From: an uncultured Emergencia sp.
GTDB taxonomy: Bacteria; Bacillota; Clostridia; Peptostreptococcales; Anaerovoracaceae
Length of the DNA: 9,699 nt
Assembly: GCA_937997955.1 (NCBI GenBank)
Contig: CALLDR010000194.1
Coordinates: forward strand, 1-9,699
Direction of reading: 5' to 3'
A program made the translations under genes and the position numbers. The notes under the pieces are model-generated. The model did not search any database, was not told the DNA's origin, and saw only the letters and a list, made by a program, of their open reading frames with translations. Shown here in pieces: positions 1 through 6,469 of the stretch. How positions within the stretch are numbered: position 1 is the first letter of the stretch; each line of letters opens with the position of its first letter.

Positions 1-122
1 TGATGCAGTTCTGCCGCATAGTCTGGTGAAATTTTCTCCATCAATATGCCTTGCATCAATGAGCCTGCGTTCAGGTTCATTCCATCTTCTCTCTGCATCG
101 TTATTGTTAATTTCGATAGCAT
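1..122 (-). CDS. cas6: Cas6 CRISPR pre-crRNA endoribonuclease, N-terminal fragment (runs off the left edge)
   Basis: Forty codons are visible from an ATG at 122-120, preceded by a GGAGG ribosome site four bases upstream; the frame stays open to the window edge. The peptide starts MLSKLTITMQREDGMNLNAG and continues with SLMQGILMEKISPDYAAELH. A short beta strand, a loop, and then an amphipathic helix of the type 'xLxQGxLMExxSPxYAxxLH' is the characteristic beginning of Cas6 RAMP proteins of the kind found with type III and type I-B systems in Clostridia. Cas6 cleaves the CRISPR transcript within each repeat to make mature guide RNAs in the cytoplasm. The catalytic part and the C-terminal glycine-rich loop lie outside the window, so activity cannot be judged. 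The assignment rests on pattern recognition of a short N-terminus; the rest of the cas operon and the array should be to the left. The gene is divergent from the flavoprotein fusion. Confidence 0.7.
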   Translation of the reverse strand, partial: MLSKLTITMQREDGMNLNAGSLMQGILMEKISPDYAAELH

Positions 123-126
123 TTTG

Positions 127-131
127 CCTCC
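127..131 (-). promoter_or_regulatory. Ribosome binding site of cas6
   Basis: On the minus strand this reads GGAGG followed by CAAA and the ATG at 122-120. It fixes the start of the leftward cas6 fragment. Confidence 0.7.
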
Positions 132-199
132 AAATATCATTTCTTTCCTAGCTTCGGAGTAATCTGTCAATTCGACAAAAAAATCATTGTTTCCTCATT

Positions 200-228
200 A
201 TTATACCCTACTTTCTACCAGCTTTCAA
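200..228 (-). promoter_or_regulatory. Sigma-70-type promoter for cas6
   Basis: On the minus strand a TTGAAA -35 box (plus-strand 223-228) is separated by exactly 17 bases from a perfect TATAAT -10 box (plus-strand 200-205). Transcription should start near 193, giving a leader of about 70 bases before the cas6 ATG. The fit to consensus is strong, so the cas locus is probably transcribed constitutively from here unless a repressor intervenes; no obvious operator palindrome is seen at this site. Confidence 0.65.
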
Positions 229-448
229 GGAAAAGAGCTCGCCCCTCAAAGTCTGGATATAAAAATCAGCCTCTGATAAGATATGAAACACTGTGGCTGA
301 CAGTGAGAGTCTGACAAACGGTATCTCCAGTCGTCCTTCCCGGTCATTCGCTCCGACGGAGCTCCGCTTTTGCCTGGTTTGACGCCAAAAGGCCGAAACG
401 CCCACTTCGCTTTTTCACGCGCAAACCCTGCTTGACGGTATTCCTTTC
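229..448. other. Divergent intergenic stretch, no gene supported
   Basis: The gap between the cas6 promoter and the proposed rightward promoter holds no convincing reading frame. A 65-codon minus-strand frame (208-405) lacks a ribosome site, has no recognisable domain and overlaps the cas6 promoter. A short palindrome CGGAGCTCCG is present near 355-364 without an accompanying terminator-like T run. I see no tRNA, repeat array or further regulatory site that can be defended. Confidence 0.5.
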
Positions 449-477
449 TTGATTTTTACCTCTTTATACTGCATAAT
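449..477 (+). promoter_or_regulatory. Weak candidate promoter for the flavoprotein fusion gene
   Basis: TTGATT at 449-454 and CATAAT at 472-477 are separated by 17 bases. Each matches its consensus hexamer imperfectly (TTGACA, TATAAT). A start near 484 would give a leader of about 150 bases containing the hexamer repeat/palindrome described at 514-605. Other AT-rich hexamers nearby (TATACT at 465-470) have no properly spaced -35, so this pair is the best candidate but not certain. Confidence 0.35.
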
Positions 478-513
478 AATATTAAAGTCACTGGGCTGAA
501 CATAACCTTAAGT

Positions 514-605
514 TGAACCTTGAACTTAAACTTGAACCGGAACTCAAATGATCATTTGACTTTGAGTTTGAATTTGAATTTGAACTTAATCTTAAACCTA
601 AACTT
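514..605 (+). repeat. Degenerate TTGAAC-type hexamer repeats forming a long imperfect palindrome
   Basis: The stretch is built of hexamers such as TTGAAC, TTAAAC, TTGAAT and TTAATC. Its centre is a perfect 16-bp palindrome, TCAAATGATCATTTGA, at 544-559. Outward from it the two arms (about 514-543 and 560-589) pair over most positions if G-U pairs are allowed, so the RNA could fold into a long, weak, wobble-rich hairpin directly upstream of the fusion gene's ribosome site. In the fusion gene's frame it would encode an Asn-Leu repeat from a TTG codon at 520, but no ribosome site precedes that codon. Confidence 0.6.
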
Positions 606-613
606 TAAACGGA

Positions 614-629
614 AAGAGGAGACCTGGAG
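614..629 (+). promoter_or_regulatory. Ribosome binding region of the flavoprotein fusion gene
   Basis: AAGAGGAG lies at 614-621 (12 bases before the ATG) and a second GGAG lies at 626-629 (4 bases before it). Neither spacing is ideal, but together they favour the ATG at 634 over the upstream TTG at 520, which has none. Confidence 0.5.
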
Positions 630-633
630 CTTT

Positions 634-2232
634 ATGAAGGATATTTTTCACGATCCCGAACAGATGATGATGATGGACTATGCGGACGAAGCCGACAGAA
701 AGGGCCTGGATATCTGGGAGTTTTCCACTTTGGAGGAATTGCTGGACGCTCTGCGCGATGCCGACCACGATGCTCTGTTCAGTGCAAGCTGTGATGACGA
801 TGACGATGATGATTACGATTATTATGACGTTGATGAAGATGACGATGACGATGACAACGATGATGACGTTGATGAAGATGACGACGGCGATTACAACGTT
901 GACGGCTATGACGTTGACGAAGACGAAGACGACAAAGATGATGAAGATGATGATGACGATTACGAAGATGATGAAGATGAGGTCGACAGCTTCTATTTCG
1001 ATCATGTAATCGCATCTCTGTCGAAGCCAGACCTTACGGCTCATACGTCCCTCAGCTCTCAGCCGTCCCCGGCGTCCCAGGCCGCTCAAACGTCTCAGTC
1101 AACTCAGTCAGCTCAGGCGTCTCAATCAGGCCAGGTGTCTCAGTCAACTCGGGCGTCCCAAGCAACTCAGGCGTCTCAATCAGTTCAAGCGTCTCGGGGG
1201 TCTCAAGAGCTGCCTGCGCCCAGCAGGCCAGTCCGTGAGCCGCGCAGGCCTGAAATGCCGGAGCCCTCAAGTTTCATCGTCTTTTTCTTCCTTTATCTAG
1301 TCATCATGGCAATGTTGATCCTCGGTTCGCTGCAAGGCCTCATTTCTTACGGCAGAGCTGAAAGCTGGAAGGACTGGGCCGTCGAAATCGCGGCAATTAT
1401 AGGCCTGTTCGTAATCCCTATTCTTTTATATGTCTTGAATCATAAAATTAACATGAACGACTACAAAAAAAATATGGAGAAATACGAAGCGGAGATGAAA
1501 GTATACGAAAAGAGGCTGGAAGCATATGAAAAATTTACCCGCGGAGAAACGGCCGGCAAAGGTGATTTTGATAAAGCGGGCGGGCCGTCGCAGGCGCAGC
1601 AGGATTCGCAAATGAAAAAAGCCCTGATCTTAATGGGAAGTCCGCGAAAAAACGGCAACACCGCCAGTCTGGCAAAGCCGTTTATATCCACCCTCTCAGA
1701 AGCAGGATTCCGCTGTGAAACAGTCTGGCTCTGCGATCTGGACATCCGGCCATGTCTGGCCTGCCGCGCCTGTCAGGCGGACCATACAAAAGCCGCCTGT
1801 GTCCAGCAGGACGACATGACGGGGCTTTACGACCAGGTTCTGGCCTGTGACCTTTTGATCCTGGCGACGCCTATCTATTCCTGGTACTGCACGCCGCCGA
1901 TGAAAGCCGCCCTGGACAGGCTGGTCTACGGGCTGAACAAATACTACGGCTCGTCTAAGGGGCCGTCTCTGTGGGCGGGAAAGAAGGTCGCCCTGGTCGT
2001 TACCTGCGGTTATCCGCCGGAAAAAGGCGCCGACCTCTTCGCCGAGGGAATCCGCCGCTACTGCAGACATTCTCAGCTGGAATACGCGGGCATGCTGGCA
2101 GAGCGGCACCTGGGATACGATACCGTATTTATGGATGAAGAAAAAGCTGCCCGCGCCAAAGCCTTTGCTGAGGAAGTCGCGGGAACAGCCGCCAAGGAGC
2201 AGCCTGCGGGAGGCAGTAGCCCCGCCAGGTAA
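634..2232 (+). CDS. Membrane-anchored flavodoxin-fold FMN reductase fused to acidic and Gln-repeat N-terminal region
   Basis: The protein has 532 residues from the ATG at 634 (an in-frame TTG at 520 would add 38 Asn/Leu-rich residues without a ribosome site). In order: a short helical head (1-52) with a Met run at 11-14; a poly-Asp/Glu tract (53-118) with DVDED recurring at 65, 78 and 93; a 15-copy x-x-Gln repeat (147-191); a Pro/Arg-rich hinge; membrane helices at about 213-236 and 247-268; a charged coiled coil (273-303); and a flavodoxin-like NAD(P)H-dependent FMN reductase domain (327-522). The phosphate-binding loop GSPRKNGNT is at 335-343, and Cys374, Cys377, Cys380 and Cys389 (C-x2-C-x2-C-x8-C) resemble the [4Fe-4S] motif of iron-sulfur flavoproteins. 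Basic residues flanking the helix pair put both ends in the cytoplasm. Electron transfer is likely; substrate and the role of the N-terminus are unknown. The gene stands alone, convergent with the ABC cluster. Confidence 0.8.
   Translation: MKDIFHDPEQMMMMDYADEADRKGLDIWEFSTLEELLDALRDADHDALFSASCDDDDDDDYDYYDVDEDDDDDDNDDDVDEDDDGDYNVDGYDVDEDEDDKDDEDDDDDYEDDEDEVDSFYFDHVIASLSKPDLTAHTSLSSQPSPASQAAQTSQSTQSAQASQSGQVSQSTRASQATQASQSVQASRGSQELPAPSRPVREPRRPEMPEPSSFIVFFFLYLVIMAMLILGSLQGLISYGRAESWKDWAVEIAAIIGLFVIPILLYVLNHKINMNDYKKNMEKYEAEMKVYEKRLEAYEKFTRGETAGKGDFDKAGGPSQAQQDSQMKKALILMGSPRKNGNTASLAKPFISTLSEAGFRCETVWLCDLDIRPCLACRACQADHTKAACVQQDDMTGLYDQVLACDLLILATPIYSWYCTPPMKAALDRLVYGLNKYYGSSKGPSLWAGKKVALVVTCGYPPEKGADLFAEGIRRYCRHSQLEYAGMLAERHLGYDTVFMDEEKAARAKAFAEEVAGTAAKEQPAGGSSPAR
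790..987 (+). repeat. GAY-triplet tract encoding poly-Asp/Glu
   Basis: Nearly uninterrupted GAT/GAC/GAA codons encode residues 53-118 of the fusion protein. A longer module beginning gacgttgatgaagatgacga recurs at about 826 and 865, with a diverged third copy near 910. Such triplet tracts can change length by replication slippage in multiples of three, so they would alter charge-tract length without breaking the frame. Confidence 0.75.
1072..1206 (+). repeat. Nine-base tandem repeat, 15 copies, encoding x-x-Gln
   Basis: Fifteen consecutive 9-base units of the type gcgtctcag or tcaactcag encode residues 147-191 of the fusion protein as triplets ASQ, STQ, SAQ and so on. Gln occupies the third position in 13 of 15 units and Arg in the other two (173 and 188), each a single base change from Gln. 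The copies are diverged at first and second codon positions while the repeat phase is exact. Confidence 0.8.
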
Positions 2233-2348
2233 ACATTAAGTAAAACATCAAAACACGCTGCGCTTGCTCTCACTGACGGAATGCACGGCCGATTCACCGA
2301 AGATCCCATGGAAAAAACGCTCTGCCTGTGGTTTCTCCCTGCTGTCCC
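2233..2348. other. Convergent intergenic gap without a clear terminator
   Basis: These 116 bases separate the stop of the rightward flavoprotein gene from the stop of the last leftward ABC gene. A run of six T on the minus strand (plus-strand 2311-2316) has no convincing GC-rich stem before it, and I find no stem plus T-tract for the rightward gene. Termination signals for both are therefore unidentified. Confidence 0.4.
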
Positions 2349-4085
2349 CTAACGATCCAGCTTCCAGCCGCTGGCCTTTTGACGGGCGGCGATGAAATTG
2401 GCATAGAGCCCCGGCTCTTTCATCAGCCGCTGGTGGGTTCCTTCCTGAACAATCCGTCCGTTTTCAACGGCGATGATGTGATCCGCCTTTTGTACGGTCT
2501 GGATCCGATGGGCGATCATAATGACCGTCTTATCTTTGGTCAGTTCATCGATCGCCGCTAATATTTCATGCTCGTTTTCCGCGTCGAGGGCGCTGGTCGC
2601 CTCATCTAGGATAACGATGGGAGAATCCTTCAAAATGGCGCGGGCGATGGAAATCCGCTGTTTTTCTCCTCCCGATAAGCTGTTCCCGCCTTCTGTAATG
2701 CGGGTATCATACTGACTCGGCAAAGCCATGATGAAATCGTCACATCTGGCCGCCTTTGCCGCGGCTCTGACCTCTTCTAATGTCGCGTCCGGCTTTCCGA
2801 ACCGGATATTGTTCAATATGGTGTCTTCAAAGAGATAGACCTTCTGAAAAACCATACTGATCTTTTTCATCAGCTCCTCATATTCCATATGCCGGACATC
2901 TGCGCCGCCGATGGTGATCCTTCCCTGCGACGCATCTCGGAAACGGGGAATCATCTGGCAGAACGTGGTTTTCCCCGAGCCGGACGGGCCGATGACCGCC
3001 GTCAGAGACCTGGGCCGAATGGTCGTGGATACGCTGTGCAGGACTTCATGGGAGCCGTAGGAGAAGGATACCCTGTCAAAAACGATCTCGTCAGAATCCG
3101 CCTTTTGCGCCGGTTTCTCACACACCAGCTGTTCAGTCTTTTCCAGAGCTTCCACCTGAGAGAGCCCGGTGTCCAGAATACCGATCATAGACAGCATGGA
3201 GCCCGCCTGATTGAGAGAGGCATATACCATAAAGCTGTAAAGCAGCAGCACGATGGTTTTCACCACGGAAATGTCCTCCCAGACAAAGCAGAAAAGCAGG
3301 GCGGCCAAAAGAATCCCGGATTCAAAGACGGCAATCACCAGACCTGACGCAAACTGCGAGGGCATAGATGCGTCGGTCAGGTGTATATTCGCGTCACTGC
3401 TCTCCTGAATCGCCTCTTTTAACCGGGCATCGCCCTTCTGGAAGCTGAATGCCTTTGTGACCTTGATTCCCTGAAGAAAGGTAAGCGCCGCCTCCGCCAG
3501 ACGGTTTTGCGCCGCCTGAGCTGCCGGCGCGTTCTTCCGCGAAACCTTCATCTGCCAGCTTACCACAAGGAGATACACAGCCATGCCGGCCCCCGACAGG
3601 AGCCCGATCCGCCAATCATAAAACAGCATGAACAGGAAGTACATCACCGCCTGAAAAAGACCGGAAACGATGCTGATCATGGCCATGGCCGCCGCCGTTT
3701 CCACGCCCGACAGTGTGGTGGTCAGGACTGCCGTAATTTTTCCAGCTGAGAAGTCGCTGAAAAAGCCAAGGGGCGCCTTCCGCAGGACATTTCCCACAGA
3801 GACCCGCTTATCACCTGTCATAAAAAATCCGGCCTGCATCGTGCTGATCTGCTCGATATAGCTGGCGGCAAAATTGCCGGCAACACAGACGCACGTCAGG
3901 ACGGCGATCCATATCACACCGGATTTCACCGAAGCCTTCCCCATCAAAACGTCAACGGCCTGGATTACCGCAAACAGCTGCGCGATCCCGAAGCCGGATC
4001 GGATAAAGGCCGCCGCGAAAGCGGTGAGCAGTGCTTTGTGCTGCTGCCGGCTAAAATCCCATATTTTTGTAAACGTTTCAACCAT
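2349..4085 (-). CDS. ABC transporter half-molecule (permease-ATPase fusion), second of a pair
   Basis: A 578-residue type IV (exporter-fold) half transporter. An N-terminal six-helix membrane domain covers about 15-310 and the ATPase covers about 332-570. Nucleotide-binding motifs are complete: Walker A GPSGSGKT at 366-373, Q-loop Gln414, signature LSGGE at 470-474, Walker B VILDE at 491-495 with catalytic Glu495, D-loop SALD at 498-501 and switch His526. Length is standard for the family. The ATG at 4085 lies 3 bases after the upstream gene's stop, and its GGAGG site sits inside that gene's last codons, so the two are translationally coupled and almost certainly form a heterodimer. It is the last gene of the five-gene cluster. 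Annotation pipelines call such pairs multidrug or lipid exporters, but siderophore importers such as YbtPQ share this fold, so direction of transport is open. Substrate cannot be deduced. Confidence 0.9.
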   Translation of the reverse strand: MVETFTKIWDFSRQQHKALLTAFAAAFIRSGFGIAQLFAVIQAVDVLMGKASVKSGVIWIAVLTCVCVAGNFAASYIEQISTMQAGFFMTGDKRVSVGNVLRKAPLGFFSDFSAGKITAVLTTTLSGVETAAAMAMISIVSGLFQAVMYFLFMLFYDWRIGLLSGAGMAVYLLVVSWQMKVSRKNAPAAQAAQNRLAEAALTFLQGIKVTKAFSFQKGDARLKEAIQESSDANIHLTDASMPSQFASGLVIAVFESGILLAALLFCFVWEDISVVKTIVLLLYSFMVYASLNQAGSMLSMIGILDTGLSQVEALEKTEQLVCEKPAQKADSDEIVFDRVSFSYGSHEVLHSVSTTIRPRSLTAVIGPSGSGKTTFCQMIPRFRDASQGRITIGGADVRHMEYEELMKKISMVFQKVYLFEDTILNNIRFGKPDATLEEVRAAAKAARCDDFIMALPSQYDTRITEGGNSLSGGEKQRISIARAILKDSPIVILDEATSALDAENEHEILAAIDELTKDKTVIMIAHRIQTVQKADHIIAVENGRIVQEGTHQRLMKEPGLYANFIAARQKASGWKLDR

Positions 4086-4088
4086 AGC

Positions 4089-5840
4089 CTATTCCTCCTC
4101 TGACAGCGCCCACATGGCGGCATATTCCGGACAGTTTCTTAAAAGCGCGGAATGTGTTCCCACATTTTCTATCCTTCCGTCCTTTACGAACGCGATCTGT
4201 TCCGCGCCCGTAACCGTAGAAAGCCTATGGGCTACGACGATCAGCGTTTTCCCCTTTGCCGCCTCAGACAATGCCTCCTGAATGGAAGCTTCGTTTTCTG
4301 GGTCTGAGCTTGCCGTGGCCTCGTCCAGAATCATAACCGGTGCATCTTTCATCATAGCACGGGCGATGGCGATGCGCTGACGCTCTCCGCCGGACAATTT
4401 TCCGCCTGCCATTCCCGCCGAGGTGTAATATCCCTGCGGAAGCGCCCGGATAAACTGGTCACATCCGGCCCGTTTCGCCGCCTCCACCACTTCATCGTCG
4501 GCAGCGTCCGGACGCCCCATTCGAATGTTTTCCATAATGCTTTCGTCAAACAAAAAAGTCTCCTGGTCCACATAGGCGATCTGCCGGTTCAGTTCTTCCT
4601 GAGAATAGGCGGAGATCGGCCTGCCGCCTATGAAAATTTCCCCGGAATCCGCGTCCCAGTAACCGGCCAGCAATTTCGCTATGGTGGATTTTCCGCTTCC
4701 GGACGGTCCTACAAGGGCAAGCATGGTCCCCGCCGGCACCTGCAGAGAAATCCCTTTCAGCGCAGGCCCGCTTCCCGCGTCATAAGAAAATGTGACGTTG
4801 GAAAATACGACGCCGTGATCAGAGCCGGCAGGCCGTGTTTCGCCGCCCCGCTTCAACTCCGGAGCATCTAGAACATCTCGGATTTCCTTTGCGTTTGTTC
4901 CCATGGCCGCGAGCTGGTCAAAGTACGCCATAGCGTTCATCAAAGGGCCAAAAATGCCAAAGGTCAGCAGGACCATCAAAAACAGGGTGCCGGCCTCCAG
5001 GGTATGGTTTCCATAAAAGACCAGCCCCTCCATCAGCACGGGAAACAGGGAAAAAGGAGCGATAGCCATACCCAGTGACGAGAAGATCTGCGTCTCCTTT
5101 TGCCAGTTCACATTATAGGCGGCATGGCCGTATACGGCGTCCCCATATCTTTGATAGCACTCGTCAGCCCTGCCAAAATTCTTGATGACCTCAATGCCGC
5201 CCACATATTCCACAACTGCCTGGTTCATGCCCTTCATCGCGGCAATCTGCCCGGCGTGCTTTTCTTCATACCCTTTCATCATGCCAAAGGTAACCAGAAA
5301 TCCAAGGATCACCCAAAGCAGCGCGCAGAGGGCAAGCCGCCAATCGATCAGGAACATCCAGACGATCAGCGCCAACGGACCGAGCAGATTCGCTGTCATT
5401 TCCGGAAGCATGTGGGCCAGCGTTTTCTCCATGCCTTCCACATGATCGACCAGCAGGGTCTTCAGCCGTCCGCTGCCGCTCTCCTCAAAGTATCCCACGG
5501 GAAGGCTCATCAGCTTGGCGGTCACTGCGCTCCTGATGTCCCGCAGGGTCAAATACGCCGCCCTATGGGAAATCCATGTGGACGCGTTCATAAGGACCGC
5601 GTGAAGTATCTTGCAGATGACAGCCGCCGCGGCAGGGACAAGCACCGCTTCCCAACGGCAGTTCGCGTAAAAGAGCTTCCCGGCGATGCTTCCCACAAAG
5701 CCGTAAGCCGCAAGATTTGCCGCCACGCTCAGGAGGCTCACCACGACAGACGCCGCGTATTTCCCGCTGTACGGTTTCATAAAACCGCCGAGCGCCTGAA
5801 AGAATGATGCGGATCCCGTTTGCTTTTCCTCTGAATTCAT
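4089..5840 (-). CDS. ABC transporter half-molecule (permease-ATPase fusion), first of a pair
   Basis: A 583-residue exporter-fold half transporter: membrane domain at about 28-325 and ATPase at about 343-580. Walker A GPSGSGKS is at 378-385, Q-loop Gln426, signature LSGGE at 482-486, Walker B MILDE at 503-507 with Glu507, and switch His538. The D-loop region reads ATASSDPENEASIQ (508-521) rather than the usual TSALDxxxE. From memory, an 'ATAxxDPENE' segment is common in the siderophore-linked IrtA/YbtP-type proteins; this is suggestive only. The start codon overlaps the S-component stop by four bases (ATGA), and the partner gene follows after 3 bases, so the three are co-translated. Both halves retain a catalytic glutamate, so neither nucleotide site is visibly degenerate by that criterion. 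Probable role: with the second half, moving a ligand related to the ECF cargo across the membrane. Confidence 0.9.
   Translation of the reverse strand: MNSEEKQTGSASFFQALGGFMKPYSGKYAASVVVSLLSVAANLAAYGFVGSIAGKLFYANCRWEAVLVPAAAAVICKILHAVLMNASTWISHRAAYLTLRDIRSAVTAKLMSLPVGYFEESGSGRLKTLLVDHVEGMEKTLAHMLPEMTANLLGPLALIVWMFLIDWRLALCALLWVILGFLVTFGMMKGYEEKHAGQIAAMKGMNQAVVEYVGGIEVIKNFGRADECYQRYGDAVYGHAAYNVNWQKETQIFSSLGMAIAPFSLFPVLMEGLVFYGNHTLEAGTLFLMVLLTFGIFGPLMNAMAYFDQLAAMGTNAKEIRDVLDAPELKRGGETRPAGSDHGVVFSNVTFSYDAGSGPALKGISLQVPAGTMLALVGPSGSGKSTIAKLLAGYWDADSGEIFIGGRPISAYSQEELNRQIAYVDQETFLFDESIMENIRMGRPDAADDEVVEAAKRAGCDQFIRALPQGYYTSAGMAGGKLSGGERQRIAIARAMMKDAPVMILDEATASSDPENEASIQEALSEAAKGKTLIVVAHRLSTVTGAEQIAFVKDGRIENVGTHSALLRNCPEYAAMWALSEEE
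4094..4098 (-). promoter_or_regulatory. Ribosome binding site of the second ABC half transporter, inside the first
   Basis: GGAGG on the minus strand, part of the final Glu codons of the upstream gene, lies 8 bases before the ATG at 4085. Its position supports translational coupling of the pair. Confidence 0.7.
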
Positions 5841-6442
5841 GCCGTCTTCTCCCTTTCTTCAGAAGCAACCGCCGCCAGATGTTTTTTCACCACGCGCTTT
5901 CCAATGGAAGCGCCTATGAACGCCGTAACGATGATGCCGGCAAGCAGCGCCGGCCAGCCCCATGCCTGAAGCATACCAGATGCCGCATTGATGTTATCCT
6001 GCCGCCCGTCCGTAACCGCCATATCCGCCATACTTTTGGCCGCGATCACATAAGGATAGATGGTGCTGCCAAGTCCGGCCAACACCTGATTGATGATATA
6101 GCTCACCGTCAGGCCCTTTGCGTTTCCATATCCAGCCTTCCACAAGATCAGCTCCGCGATGATGCCGGCTGTCAGGATCAGCAGAATATAAGGCAGATAG
6201 CCGCCCAGAATCGAACGCACAATGCTGTAAATCAAAATCGCTCCAGGCTTTCTCACCTTCGTTCCAATGATGAAATACACGATTCCTTCCAGCAGAGAGA
6301 AAAAGATCGGCATAAGCATAATGGTATATGGCGTCACATACAGCAGGGAGCTGGCAAAGAAAAGAACAACGTTGATCATGGCCAGCAGGACAACCGTAAT
6401 AATGTCCTTCACCTTCAGTTTCTTGGTTTCGTTTCCATTCAT
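5837..6442 (-). CDS. MptD/Trep_Strep-family ECF transporter S component (substrate-binding membrane protein)
   Basis: A 201-residue integral membrane protein with about five to six hydrophobic segments (roughly 13-34, 37-60, 67-80, 83-101, 112-134 and 163-181), a basic N-terminus (TKKLKVKD at 6-13) and a basic C-terminal tail (GKRVVKKH at 181-188). Size, hydrophobicity profile and the segment around 64-83 (RKPGAILIYSIVRSILGGY) match the putative ECF S components called MptD or Trep_Strep. S components bind the ligand and topple in the membrane when driven by an EcfT-ATPase module. Immediately upstream (27 bases) is exactly such a module, and downstream the gene overlaps the first ABC half transporter by four bases. 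The ATG at 6442 has an AAAAGGAG site nine bases upstream. Ligand specificity of this family is largely unassigned; it is not one of the recognisable vitamin-type S components (no BioY, ThiT or RibU features seen). Confidence 0.8.
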   Translation of the reverse strand: MNGNETKKLKVKDIITVVLLAMINVVLFFASSLLYVTPYTIMLMPIFFSLLEGIVYFIIGTKVRKPGAILIYSIVRSILGGYLPYILLILTAGIIAELILWKAGYGNAKGLTVSYIINQVLAGLGSTIYPYVIAAKSMADMAVTDGRQDNINAASGMLQAWGWPALLAGIIVTAFIGASIGKRVVKKHLAAVASEEREKTA

Positions 6443-6451
6443 AATACATAT

Positions 6452-6459
6452 CTCCTTTT
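6452..6459 (-). promoter_or_regulatory. Ribosome binding site of the S-component gene
   Basis: AAAAGGAG on the minus strand, nine bases before the ATG at 6442, within the 27-base gap after the ECF fusion gene. Confidence 0.7.
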
Positions 6460-6469
6460 GTTTGAATTA

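Noticed and set aside
520..633. Upstream TTG start adding an Asn-Leu-rich 38-residue extension to the fusion protein
   Set aside because: There is no ribosome site before the TTG, the extension is only the translated hexamer repeat, and the ATG at 634 has Shine-Dalgarno-like sequence. It is kept only as an alternative in the repeat finding.
598..1089. A 163-codon minus-strand frame rich in Ile and Val that resembles a membrane protein
   Set aside because: It is the antisense of the GAT/GAC repeat tract; ATC/GTC codons automatically give Ile/Val. It has no ribosome site and no domain.
1044..1206. CRISPR-like array suspected because of regular repeats near a cas gene
   Set aside because: The units are 9 bases long, contiguous without spacers and in phase with a coding frame; they are protein-coding tandem repeats.
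2311..2348. Terminator for the transporter cluster at the T run after the last ABC gene
   Set aside because: Six T are present on the minus strand, but no stable stem precedes them that I can pair.
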